A DNA stretch of 5,351 bases, from positions 1-5,351 of the forward strand of contig JAITDK010000248.1 in NCBI GenBank assembly GCA_031282605.1. The letters run 5' to 3'. This stretch comes from Oscillospiraceae bacterium. GTDB taxonomy: Bacteria; Bacillota; Clostridia; Christensenellales; Aristaeellaceae. The position numbers and the translations under genes are program-made. Below are positions 1 to 5,351 of the stretch, piece after piece. Within the stretch, counting starts at the first letter, position 1. Every line of letters starts with the position of its first letter. The notes below the pieces were generated by a model, which saw nothing but the letters and a program-made list of their open reading frames with translations, made no database searches and was not told the DNA's origin.

Positions 1-151
1 ACACTACAACGCTACGACACAAATTCGACTCTCCATGCTACGGAAAAATCCTTGCACCGCCTAAGTTATTCGCATACCGCTCTTCGTGTGGAGATGTCAA
101 AGTCAGGTTGTGGCACAACGCGCGGCGTATGTCAAGTTCCGCGCTTGAGTT
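1..151. other. Left-edge gene-free stretch
   Basis: I see no supported gene here. Two forward frames stay open from the left edge to about base 215, but the translations (Ser/Arg-rich, no recognisable motif) run straight into the inverted-repeat element and end inside it. They are better read as chance frames than as a gene tail. The reverse strand has only very short frames. Small symmetrical words occur, such as GTTGTG-G-CACAAC at 107-119 and TCAAG/CTTGA at 132-148, but none is long enough to support an operator or terminator call. An upstream gene may end or begin just outside the window. Confidence 0.5.
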
Positions 152-168
152 CGGCAGGGCAAGTTCAT
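152..168 (+). repeat. Left terminal inverted repeat
   Basis: This 17-bp arm, CGGCAGGGCAAGTTCAT, is exactly complementary to the arm at 291-307. Pairing stops sharply outward (T151 against C308) and becomes imperfect inward, as expected for transposon ends. A perfect 17-bp match at this spacing is very unlikely by chance. Confidence 0.85.
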
Positions 169-290
169 CTGCTTTGTTTCGACATAAACGGCGGCAATTC
201 GATGCGTCGTAATTGACTTATCCCATTACATAGGTCAAAAATTACCTTTGACGATGCGAAAGCTGCTCAAAATGGCTCTCGAAAAAGTAA

Positions 291-307
291 ATGAACTTGC
301 CCTGCCG
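291..307 (-). repeat. Right terminal inverted repeat
   Basis: This arm, ATGAACTTGCCCTGCCG, is the exact reverse complement of 152-168 and closes the fold-back element. It marks the junction between the element and the helD promoter region. Confidence 0.85.
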
Positions 308-344
308 CCCTGTGAAATGGCCGTGACGAACGGATCGCAAGCTA

Positions 345-374
345 TTGAACCCATGCGCCGCCTTATGCTATACT
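345..374 (+). promoter_or_regulatory. helD promoter, sigma-70 type with extended -10
   Basis: TTGAAC (345-350, 5 of 6 to consensus) is followed by an 18-bp spacer and TATACT (369-374, 5 of 6). The TGC immediately before the -10 box gives an extended -10 (TGCTATACT). Transcription would start near base 381, leaving a leader of about 37 nt before the chosen helD start. No rifamycin-associated-type palindrome of the kind found before some actinobacterial resistance genes is visible here. The call rests on sequence resemblance and good placement only. Confidence 0.7.
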
Positions 375-404
375 GGAAAAACGCGCGTTAAAGCACGTAA
401 TGAA

Positions 405-410
405 AGAAGG
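405..410 (+). promoter_or_regulatory. helD ribosome binding site (sets GTG start)
   Basis: AGAAGG sits 7 nt before the GTG at 418, an optimal distance. An in-frame ATG at 400 lies upstream of and overlaps this site, with only weak purines before it (AAAGCACGTA). The GTG is therefore the better start, and the six residues MKEGIH of the longer frame are probably not translated. Confidence 0.7.
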
Positions 411-417
411 TATTCAC

Positions 418-2712
418 GTGGCCGATGATCGAACCGCCGCAGCCCCTCCCGCCTCCATCGGCCACTCCGACGAGCCGACCGAGCGCGAGCATCTTAACGA
501 TACACTAGCCTTGATCGCCGACGAGACCGCCAAACTGGAACCATCATTCAACGAAGCGGCGTACGATCTGCGCCAGCGAAGCGTCGAGGCGCAAGGCGGC
601 TATACCGATGAACTGGGCGTCGCCGAGATCATATATGCGTTTCGCGAGCAGAATCTGCGGAATATGCGGCTGGCGTCTCGGCAGCCATACTTCACGCGCG
701 TAGACTTTATTCCCGCCGCGGGTCTAGAGAAGGGGCAGTCCAATGCCTACTACATCGGCAAGTGGGGAGTGATGCGCGGAGAGACGTATGAGCAGATAGT
801 GGTGGACTGGCGCGCTCCGATCGCGAACCTGTATTACGCGGGGCAAGTCGGCCCAATGAAGTATGACGCGCCTGACGGCATGATCGAAGGCGAGCTGACG
901 CTCAAACGCCAGTTTGGTATACAGGACGGCAAGCTGATCTCCATATTCGACACGGGTATAGCGGGCAGCGACGCGTTCCTGCAGAATGTGCTGGGCGAGG
1001 CGCGAGGCGACCGTCTTCGCGAGGTCGTCACGACGCTGCAAGCCGAACAGAACGAGGTCATCCGACATTCGCTCGATCAAGCGTTGATCGTACAGGGCGC
1101 GGCGGGCGCGGGCAAGACTACCATCGCGCTGCACCGAGTCGCGTATCTATTGTATACACATAGGCAACGTCTGCAGCCACGGCACGTGTTGATACTCGCG
1201 CCAAACCCGATGTTCCTGAATTACATCGCGGCGGTATTGCCTGACCTGGGCGTCGAACAGGTATCGCAGACCACATTCGCCGACTTCGCGCGTACACTGC
1301 TGGGCAAGAAGACACCGACGCTCGAACACGACGTTGACGCCGACGATCCCCTTGAATCCAGCATGGATGAACTCACTGCCGAGTCGCTGACATTTCATGG
1401 CTCGCTGCGGTTCGCGGAACTGGTCGGCGCATATCTGGATTACCTGGAACCGCGAACGCTGCCGGACGTGGACGTGACGTTCGGGCCAGTGACGCTGTTC
1501 AGCTATGAGCGGCTGCAAGAAATTTTTTTGACGGAACTATCGCCGTTCCCACTGGCGCGGCGGCTGGACGAGGTAGAGAAGTATATCAAGCGACAGCTGA
1601 AACCCGCTCTCGCCCGAGTGCTGGAATGGCTGGAGACGACGTGCGCCGAACGCGCGAACGCGTTGTCCGCAAAAATGCCCGACAGCCCGGAACGTCAGGC
1701 GATGATGCGCGAACTCTACGCCAGCCGCGATCAGCGTGTCAAGGAAGCAAAGGACCGCGCAAAGACATTCTTGAAGGAAACGCGCGCGTCATGGCCGACG
1801 CTCGCGCCGATGAGCGTTTATGCGGACTTCCTTAGATTCGCGGAATCCGCGTGCGGCACGCTGCCGTTTAATAACGGCGAGAGGGAATTGACCGCGAGAA
1901 TCGCCGAACGCACGCTGCCGTTATTGGAACGCAAGCGCGCTCGAGTCGCCGATCTGGCGCCGCTGCTGTCCATAGAACAGCGAGTATCCGGCCTGCCGAA
2001 GTTTGAGGCTCGGCACATAGTGTTAGATGAGGCGCAGGATGCGTCGCCATACCAGTTCCGGTTCTTACGGTCGGCGCTGGGGCACGATTCGTTCACGATT
2101 GTCGGCGACCTGAACCAAGGAATACGTGCGCGGCAAGGGTTGAGCGACTGGCATATATTGCTGGACGAAGTGTTCGCGAGACGTGCGGCAATGCGCAGTC
2201 TCACTGTCAGTTACCGCAACACGATCGAGACAATGACGCTCGCGAACAAGATCGCCTCTTCATTTCCGATCCCCGGCACGGAACCGGCGCGACCCGTTCC
2301 GCGCCATGGAGCGGCGCCGATATTCGCGCAAGTGGAGAATCAGCGGCGATTAATCGCCAAAATTGAGCATATAGTGGGCGAACTTCGCGCTAAAGGGTTC
2401 AATTCAATCGCGTTAACGGAGAGGACATTCACCCGCGCGAAGGCGCTGTTCGCCGCGTTGCCGCGATCTATGAACGCCAGCCTGCTTGACGCGCGTGAGG
2501 ACGCGTACGGCAACGGACTGGTCGCGGTATCCGCCGCGCACACTAAGGGACTCGAGTTCGACGCGGTGATCATCTGCGACGCCGGGGAGCGATGGTATCC
2601 TTCTGACGCGTATCACGCGCGGCTGCTGTATGTTTGCGTGACGAGGGCGCTGCATAGGCTATACATATTCTGGCAGGGAGAACGGTCGGGATTGCTGAAT
2701 AATATTCCATAA
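418..2712 (+). CDS. helD: HelD-like RNA polymerase-recycling ATPase
   Basis: The product is 764 residues from GTG, close to the 774 of Bacillus subtilis HelD. HelD proteins bind RNA polymerase, push an N-terminal arm into the secondary channel, pry open the clamp and use ATP to release stalled enzyme from nucleic acid. What is seen: a Pro/Ala-rich leader (1-17); a predicted helical arm (about 20-90); the HelD-specific stretch with YFTRVDF (91-97), DWRAP (130-134) and LKRQ (162-165); a Q-type motif AEQN (209-212); Walker A GAAGAGKT (227-234); a long insertion (about 295-525) where the clamp-opening region lies in HelD; Walker B VLDEAQD (535-541); GDLNQ (563-567); SYRNT (598-602); HTKGLEFD (708-715); and YVCVTRA (738-744). 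Every ATPase motif is intact, so it should be active. The N-terminal arm looks shorter than that of B. subtilis HelD as I recall it. It has its own promoter and is probably monocistronic. A UvrD/Rep DNA helicase is less likely because of the HelD-specific N-terminal region. Confidence 0.93.
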   Translation: MADDRTAAAPPASIGHSDEPTEREHLNDTLALIADETAKLEPSFNEAAYDLRQRSVEAQGGYTDELGVAEIIYAFREQNLRNMRLASRQPYFTRVDFIPAAGLEKGQSNAYYIGKWGVMRGETYEQIVVDWRAPIANLYYAGQVGPMKYDAPDGMIEGELTLKRQFGIQDGKLISIFDTGIAGSDAFLQNVLGEARGDRLREVVTTLQAEQNEVIRHSLDQALIVQGAAGAGKTTIALHRVAYLLYTHRQRLQPRHVLILAPNPMFLNYIAAVLPDLGVEQVSQTTFADFARTLLGKKTPTLEHDVDADDPLESSMDELTAESLTFHGSLRFAELVGAYLDYLEPRTLPDVDVTFGPVTLFSYERLQEIFLTELSPFPLARRLDEVEKYIKRQLKPALARVLEWLETTCAERANALSAKMPDSPERQAMMRELYASRDQRVKEAKDRAKTFLKETRASWPTLAPMSVYADFLRFAESACGTLPFNNGERELTARIAERTLPLLERKRARVADLAPLLSIEQRVSGLPKFEARHIVLDEAQDASPYQFRFLRSALGHDSFTIVGDLNQGIRARQGLSDWHILLDEVFARRAAMRSLTVSYRNTIETMTLANKIASSFPIPGTEPARPVPRHGAAPIFAQVENQRRLIAKIEHIVGELRAKGFNSIALTERTFTRAKALFAALPRSMNASLLDAREDAYGNGLVAVSAAHTKGLEFDAVIICDAGERWYPSDAYHARLLYVCVTRALHRLYIFWQGERSGLLNNIP

Positions 2713-2740
2713 AACCCATGAAAAATCCGCATGAACGGCG

Positions 2741-2769
2741 TTGACATTATTTCGTTGATCCGCTATAAT
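2741..2769 (+). promoter_or_regulatory. Exact-consensus sigma-70 promoter of the operon
   Basis: TTGACA (2741-2746), a 17-bp spacer and TATAAT (2764-2769) match the housekeeping consensus at all 12 positions with ideal spacing. Transcription would start near 2776, giving a leader of about 37 nt. Two copies of CGTTGA (2739-2744 and 2753-2758, 14 bp apart) overlap the -35 box and the spacer. A small inverted repeat, CTTTA-N7-TAAAG (2783-2799), lies in the leader just before the ribosome site. Either could be an operator for the helix-turn-helix protein encoded next; that part is inference. No convincing helD terminator is visible in the 28 bp before the promoter, so read-through is possible. 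Confidence 0.85.
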
Positions 2770-2812
2770 TTCGCCCAATACCCTTTATTTTTTGTAAAGC
2801 GGAGGTATCACA

Positions 2813-3364
2813 ATGAGCCAGATTCAAGAGATTGCGTTCCGAATTCGTGACCTGCGTGAGACCCTCGCGCTCACGCAGGATCAGGTCGCCGAGAAGTCAG
2901 GCATGACTGCCGAGGAATACTCGGCTTATGAGTCGGGCGAGGTGGACTTTTCATTTTCGCACTTGTTCAACATCGCGGAGACGCTGAAGGTGGACATATC
3001 CGACCTGCTGACAGGCGAAAGCCCGAAGCTGCGCGGGTATATCGTCACCCGGCGGGGCGAGGGGCTGGCCTTCGACCGCCGCAAGCAGTACCATTACCGC
3101 CATTTGGCGTACAACTTCCGAGATAAGAAGGCCGAGCCCTTCCTCGTAACCGTCGAGAAGGATAAGCCGGAGGCGGCCAAGCAGGCGCACTCCCACGACG
3201 GTCAGGAATTCGACTATATCCTGACCGGATCGATGAGGCTGAACCTGGGCGGCAACGACATATGGCTGCGCGCGGGCGATTCGGTCTACTACGACTCCAA
3301 CCTGCCGCACGTTATGTACGCGCCGGAGGACGACTGCCAGTTCCTTGCCGTTGTGATGAAATAA
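2813..3364 (+). CDS. XRE-family HTH regulator with C-terminal cupin
   Basis: This 183-residue protein is probably a cytoplasmic, DNA-binding transcription regulator with a small-molecule or metal-sensing cupin barrel. The start is firm: GGAGG at 2801-2805 lies 7 nt before ATG. Residues about 8-66 form an XRE/Cro-type helix-turn-helix (IRDLRETLALTQDQVAEKSG, then MTAEEYSAYESG and LFNIAETLKV). Residues about 108-182 form a cupin_2 domain. Cupin motif 1 is complete, with H126, H128, E132 and G139; motif 2 supplies G155 and H166 in YDSNLPH, so all four usual metal ligands are present. Length and order are typical of the XRE-cupin regulators. It is the first gene of a two-gene operon with the acyl-CoA synthetase, so autoregulation and control of that enzyme are likely. 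The ligand, and whether it activates or represses, cannot be read from the sequence. Confidence 0.92.
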   Translation: MSQIQEIAFRIRDLRETLALTQDQVAEKSGMTAEEYSAYESGEVDFSFSHLFNIAETLKVDISDLLTGESPKLRGYIVTRRGEGLAFDRRKQYHYRHLAYNFRDKKAEPFLVTVEKDKPEAAKQAHSHDGQEFDYILTGSMRLNLGGNDIWLRAGDSVYYDSNLPHVMYAPEDDCQFLAVVMK

Positions 3365-3370
3365 GGAGGA
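3362..3370 (+). promoter_or_regulatory. Ribosome binding site overlapping the upstream stop codon
   Basis: TAAGGAGGA contains both the stop codon of the cupin regulator (3362-3364) and a near-perfect Shine-Dalgarno core (GGAGG, 3365-3369). The core is 7 nt before the ATG at 3377. This places the ligase start at 3377 rather than at the TTG at 3371, which would touch the ribosome site, and it suggests translational coupling of the two genes. Confidence 0.85.
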
Positions 3371-3376
3371 TTGGGT

Positions 3377-5032
3377 ATGGCGCTATACCGCGAGTATTTG
3401 GACGTACAGGGCGATTTCCTCAATTACGAGGATTTTTATAAGAATTTCAGGATAAAGAAGCCGGAAGGGTTTAACTTCGCGTTTGACGTCGTGGATCGTT
3501 TGGGTCGCGATGAACCTGACAGGCTGGCGTTGCTGTGGTGCAACACGGCGGGTGATGAGAAGCGGGTGACATTCGGCGAGATGTCCAGGCTATCCAGCAA
3601 GGCCGCGAACATGCTGCGCGCGCAAGGGGTTAAGCGCGGCGATCGCGTACTGCTGATACTAAAGCGGCATCACGAGTTTTGGCCAGTGCTGATGGGGCTG
3701 CACAAACTGGGTGCGATAGGGGTTCCGGCGACGCACCTGCTGACAAAGAAGGACGTTGTATACAGGGTGCAGCACGCGCATATTACGGCTGTAGTATGCA
3801 CCAGCGAGGGCGGCGTTGCGGGTCACGTGGAAGAGGCGCTGCCCGAGATACCGCAGCTGGCAGTGCGCATAATTATTCGCAAGCCGCGCGGTAACTGGCA
3901 GTCTTACGAGACGCTGATGGAAGCCGCGTCAGACGTGTATACGCCGGACGGGAGGATTCCGGGCGGCGATGATCCGCTGCTGCTGTACTTTACGTCTGGC
4001 ACGACCGGTATGCCCAAGATGGTTGTGCACAATCATTGGTATCCGCTAGCGCATATCATAACCGCCGTGTACTGGCAGCAGGATATCGACGGAGGGTTGC
4101 ATCTTACCATCAGTGAAACGGGTTGGGCTAAGTCGGTTTGGGGAAAATTGTATGGGCAGTGGCTGGCGGGTTCCGCCGTGTTCGCGTATGATTTCGACAG
4201 GTTCGTGCCGGCGGAGATACTGGAGATGATCGGCAGATATCAGATAACGACGTTCTGCGCGCCGCCGACCATGTACCGTTTCCTGCTGCAGGAGGATTTT
4301 TCTAAATACGACTTTTCCTCGCTTAAGCATTGCTCCGTTGCGGGCGAACCGCTCAGTCCGGACATGTATGAGGAGTTCCTCAAGCGCACGGGTCTTCAGA
4401 TGAGGGAGGCGTTCGGTCAGACTGAAATGGTTGTGCTGCTGGCGACATTCCCGTGGATCAAGCCTAATCCCGGCAGCATGGGCAAGCCTTCGCCGCTGTT
4501 CGACGTTGATCTGATAAACGACGACGGCGAGTCATGCCAGCCGGGTGTGCCGGGGGAGATAGTGATACGTACGCATCACGGCGCGCCGGCGGGCATGTTC
4601 GTGGGTTACGACAATGACGAAGATATGACGCGGTCTGTTTGGGCGGACGGCGTTTACCACACAGGTGATTTGGCGTGGAAGGACGAGTGGGGTTATTATT
4701 GGTATATCAGTCGCAAGGATGACGTAATCAAGTCGTCAGGGTATCGTATAGGTCCGTTTGAGGTGGAATCCGCGCTGGCCGAGCATCCGGCGGTGCTTGA
4801 GTCAGCGATAACCGGTGCGCCCGATCCGCTGCGAGGGCAAGTAGTCAAGGCCACCGTTCGTCTGAAACCCGGCTATACTCCCTCCGACGCGCTTAAGAAG
4901 GAACTACAGGAGCACGTAAAGAGCGTGACCGCGCCGTACAAGTATCCGCGGATCATTGAGTTTGTTGATGAACTGCCCAAGACCATCAGTGGGAAGATAA
5001 GGCGTGTTGCTCTGCGGGAGAACGGGGGTTAA
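3377..5032 (+). CDS. AMP-forming acyl-CoA synthetase (medium-chain type)
   Basis: This 551-residue cytoplasmic enzyme should activate a carboxylic acid with ATP to an acyl-adenylate and transfer it to CoA, releasing AMP and pyrophosphate. The ANL-superfamily motifs appear in order: P-loop YFTSGTTGMPK (204-214), GWAKSVWG (249-256), APPTMYR (295-301), VAGEPL (321-326), AFGQTE (345-350), YHTGD (427-431), the hinge region RKDDVIKSSGYRIGPFEVE (446-464) and PKTISGKIRR (534-543), whose K540 is the expected adenylation lysine. No catalytic element is missing, and the length is usual. The overall pattern is closest to medium-chain acyl-CoA synthetases, including the Methanosarcina acetivorans-type enzyme, which acts on branched short acids. 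It is less like acetyl-CoA synthetase, which is about 100 residues longer. The exact substrate is unknown. It is co-transcribed and probably translationally coupled with the cupin regulator, which likely controls it. There is no signal peptide or membrane segment. Confidence 0.93.
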   Translation: MALYREYLDVQGDFLNYEDFYKNFRIKKPEGFNFAFDVVDRLGRDEPDRLALLWCNTAGDEKRVTFGEMSRLSSKAANMLRAQGVKRGDRVLLILKRHHEFWPVLMGLHKLGAIGVPATHLLTKKDVVYRVQHAHITAVVCTSEGGVAGHVEEALPEIPQLAVRIIIRKPRGNWQSYETLMEAASDVYTPDGRIPGGDDPLLLYFTSGTTGMPKMVVHNHWYPLAHIITAVYWQQDIDGGLHLTISETGWAKSVWGKLYGQWLAGSAVFAYDFDRFVPAEILEMIGRYQITTFCAPPTMYRFLLQEDFSKYDFSSLKHCSVAGEPLSPDMYEEFLKRTGLQMREAFGQTEMVVLLATFPWIKPNPGSMGKPSPLFDVDLINDDGESCQPGVPGEIVIRTHHGAPAGMFVGYDNDEDMTRSVWADGVYHTGDLAWKDEWGYYWYISRKDDVIKSSGYRIGPFEVESALAEHPAVLESAITGAPDPLRGQVVKATVRLKPGYTPSDALKKELQEHVKSVTAPYKYPRIIEFVDELPKTISGKIRRVALRENGG

Positions 5033-5065
5033 TCACCCTGTCGCTGCGGCTGCGCATCCGCGCGA

Positions 5066-5095
5066 TCGGGAAGGGGTCTCACGACCCCCTCCCGA
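5066..5095 (+). terminator. Strong GC-rich hairpin after the operon, probable terminator
   Basis: TCGGGA-A-GGGGTC (5066-5078), loop TCAC and GACCCC-C-TCCCGA (5083-5095) form a 12-bp stem with one A/C mismatch, 33 bp after the ligase stop codon. No T-run follows; the next bases are C- and G-rich. It is therefore not a classical intrinsic terminator, but it is well placed to end or stabilise the operon transcript. It could instead be part of the repeat-like sequence that fills the rest of the window. Confidence 0.45.
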
Positions 5096-5110
5096 CCTCC
5101 CCCGGGGCTT

Positions 5111-5134
5111 GGAACGAGGGAACGGGGGAACGGG
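5111..5134 (+). repeat. Three 8-bp tandem units, GGAACGRG
   Basis: GGAACGAG, GGAACGGG and GGAACGGG stand head to tail. They are followed 4 bp later by the perfect 10-bp palindrome GTTCCGGAAC (5139-5148), which contains the same GGAAC word. The tract is short and may have arisen by slippage. No function can be assigned. Confidence 0.6.
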
Positions 5135-5201
5135 TTGCGTTCCGGAACAGACTCTCCAGGTACAACAGGCAGTCCGAAGCCGGTGGAATGTGTATCACGA
5201 T

Positions 5202-5276
5202 GGGCCAGGCGAAGCCTGGTCCGGATTCGAAAGGGCGGATAGCCCTTCGCAGGGTCAGGGACGCGGCGCATCCGCG
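5202..5276. repeat. Cluster of three consecutive hairpins
   Basis: Three stem-loops follow one another within 75 bp. The first is GGGCCAGGC-GAA-GCCTGGTCC (5202-5222; 9 bp including one G/T), whose tip GCGAAGC is known as an exceptionally stable DNA mini-hairpin. The second is AAGGGC-GGATA-GCCCTT (5231-5247), with two further outer pairs past a bulged A. The third is CGCGG-CGCAT-CCGCG (5262-5276). There is no credible gene around them. The arrangement resembles hairpin-rich dispersed intergenic repeats such as REP-like or palindromic units. Identity as a repeat family cannot be shown from one copy. Confidence 0.5.
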
Positions 5277-5281
5277 CCTTC

Positions 5282-5351
5282 GGGGTGGGGGGGGGGGTCC
5301 CCCCCCCCCCCCCCCCCCCCGCGGGGGGGGGGTGGGGCGCAGTGGGGAGGT
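5282..5351. other. G/C homopolymer run at the right edge, likely assembly artefact
   Basis: The edge reads GGGG-T, then 11 G (5287-5297), T, 22 C (5299-5320), GC, 10 G (5323-5332), T and GGGG. Runs of this length and the G-to-C mirror are unusual in bacterial chromosomes and typical of collapsed or erroneous read ends where an assembly stops. The preceding sequence is already G-rich (CTTCGGGGTGGGG), so a true G-tract may exist and have been extended by error. No gene is supported between 5033 and 5351. Confidence 0.65.

Larger units (their letters stand above)
152..307. mobile_element. MITE-like fold-back element, 156 bp
   Basis: The two ends are perfect 17-bp inverted repeats (CGGCAGGGCAAGTTCAT and its complement). 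Similarity between the arms continues inward imperfectly: CTTTGTTTCGA on the left matches CTTT-TTCGA when the right arm is reverse-complemented, then GCGTCGT against GCATCGT, then TTGACTTAT against TTGACCTAT near the centre (213-221 and 230-238). Almost the whole element can therefore fold as one long, decayed hairpin, which is the architecture of miniature inverted-repeat elements. It encodes no credible protein. I cannot see a clear target-site duplication, because the flanks TTGAGTT and CCCTGTG do not match. An alternative is a long regulatory or transcript-end hairpin. The right end lies 37 bp before the helD -35 box. I do not assign it to an insertion-sequence family. Confidence 0.6.

Noticed and set aside
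107..119. Palindrome GTTGTG-G-CACAAC as an operator
   Set aside because: It is a single short palindrome far from either promoter; a 6-1-6 symmetry is expected about once by chance in a window this size.
95..135. Two TGTCAA words read on the reverse strand as TTGACA -35 boxes of a leftward promoter
   Set aside because: No good -10 box follows at 16-18 bp in either case, and no reverse-strand gene start is visible in the window.
1..216. Forward frames open from the left edge (possible end of an upstream gene)
   Set aside because: Two overlapping frames are open, neither has recognisable motifs, and both run into the inverted-repeat element before stopping. One stop falls at 214-216 and the other at 210-212.
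308..417. Rifamycin-associated element or riboswitch before helD
   Set aside because: No long GC-rich palindrome resembling a rifamycin-associated element is present, and the leader of about 37 nt is too short for a riboswitch.
724..1518. Long reverse-strand open frames opposite helD (about 65-136 codons)
   Set aside because: They lie entirely within a gene with full motif support, overlap one another and show no protein-like motifs or good ribosome sites. They are a by-product of the codon bias of helD.
2951..3310. Reverse-strand frame of 119 codons opposite the cupin regulator
   Set aside because: It is fully contained in a confidently identified gene and is low in recognisable features; an antisense shadow.
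3371..3376. TTG at 3371 as the ligase start
   Set aside because: It is one base away from the ribosome site, so it could not be used properly; the ATG at 3377 has ideal spacing.
5029..5271. Reverse-strand frame of 80 codons in the right tail
   Set aside because: It has a weak GAAGG-like site 5 nt before its ATG, but the translation is Arg/Pro-rich, covers the tandem repeat and the hairpins, has no domain and overlaps the ligase stop codon. A chance frame in repeat-like DNA is more likely.

Overview
The window is a moderately GC-rich bacterial segment with three complete genes on the + strand, plus a gene-free stretch at each end. The organism cannot be fixed from the sequence. Housekeeping sigma-70-type promoters, strong AGGAGG-type ribosome sites, a B. 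subtilis-like HelD and an XRE-cupin/acyl-CoA ligase pair would fit Chloroflexota (Dehalococcoidia/SAR202-like), a Firmicutes-related lineage or another environmental bacterium. I lean weakly to Chloroflexota, as an inference only.

Layout. Bases 1-399 hold no recognisable gene. They contain a 156-bp fold-back element (152-307) with perfect 17-bp terminal inverted repeats, which looks like a MITE or solo transposon remnant, followed by an extended -10 promoter (345-374). Next is helD (418-2712), an RNA polymerase-recycling ATPase of the UvrD-like superfamily 1 fold with all ATPase motifs intact. A 100-bp gap carries an exact-consensus sigma-70 promoter (TTGACA, 17 bp, TATAAT), which drives a two-gene operon. 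The first gene is an XRE-type helix-turn-helix plus cupin regulator (2813-3364). The second is an AMP-forming acyl-CoA synthetase (3377-5032) whose Shine-Dalgarno sequence overlaps the stop codon of the regulator. After it come a strong GC-rich hairpin (probable transcript end), a short 8-bp tandem repeat, three successive hairpins, and a stretch of long G and C homopolymers that looks like a contig-end artefact.

How the parts work together. helD appears to be transcribed alone and would act on RNA polymerase. The regulator/ligase pair looks like a self-contained carboxylic-acid activation unit: the ligase makes an acyl-CoA, and the cupin regulator probably senses an acid, thioester or metal-bound ligand and controls its own promoter. 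There is no sequence evidence linking helD to that operon beyond adjacency. I found no RNA gene, CRISPR array or complete transposase gene. The most unusual items are the fold-back element next to the helD promoter, the textbook-perfect promoter of the operon, and the hairpin-rich, homopolymer-ended right edge.
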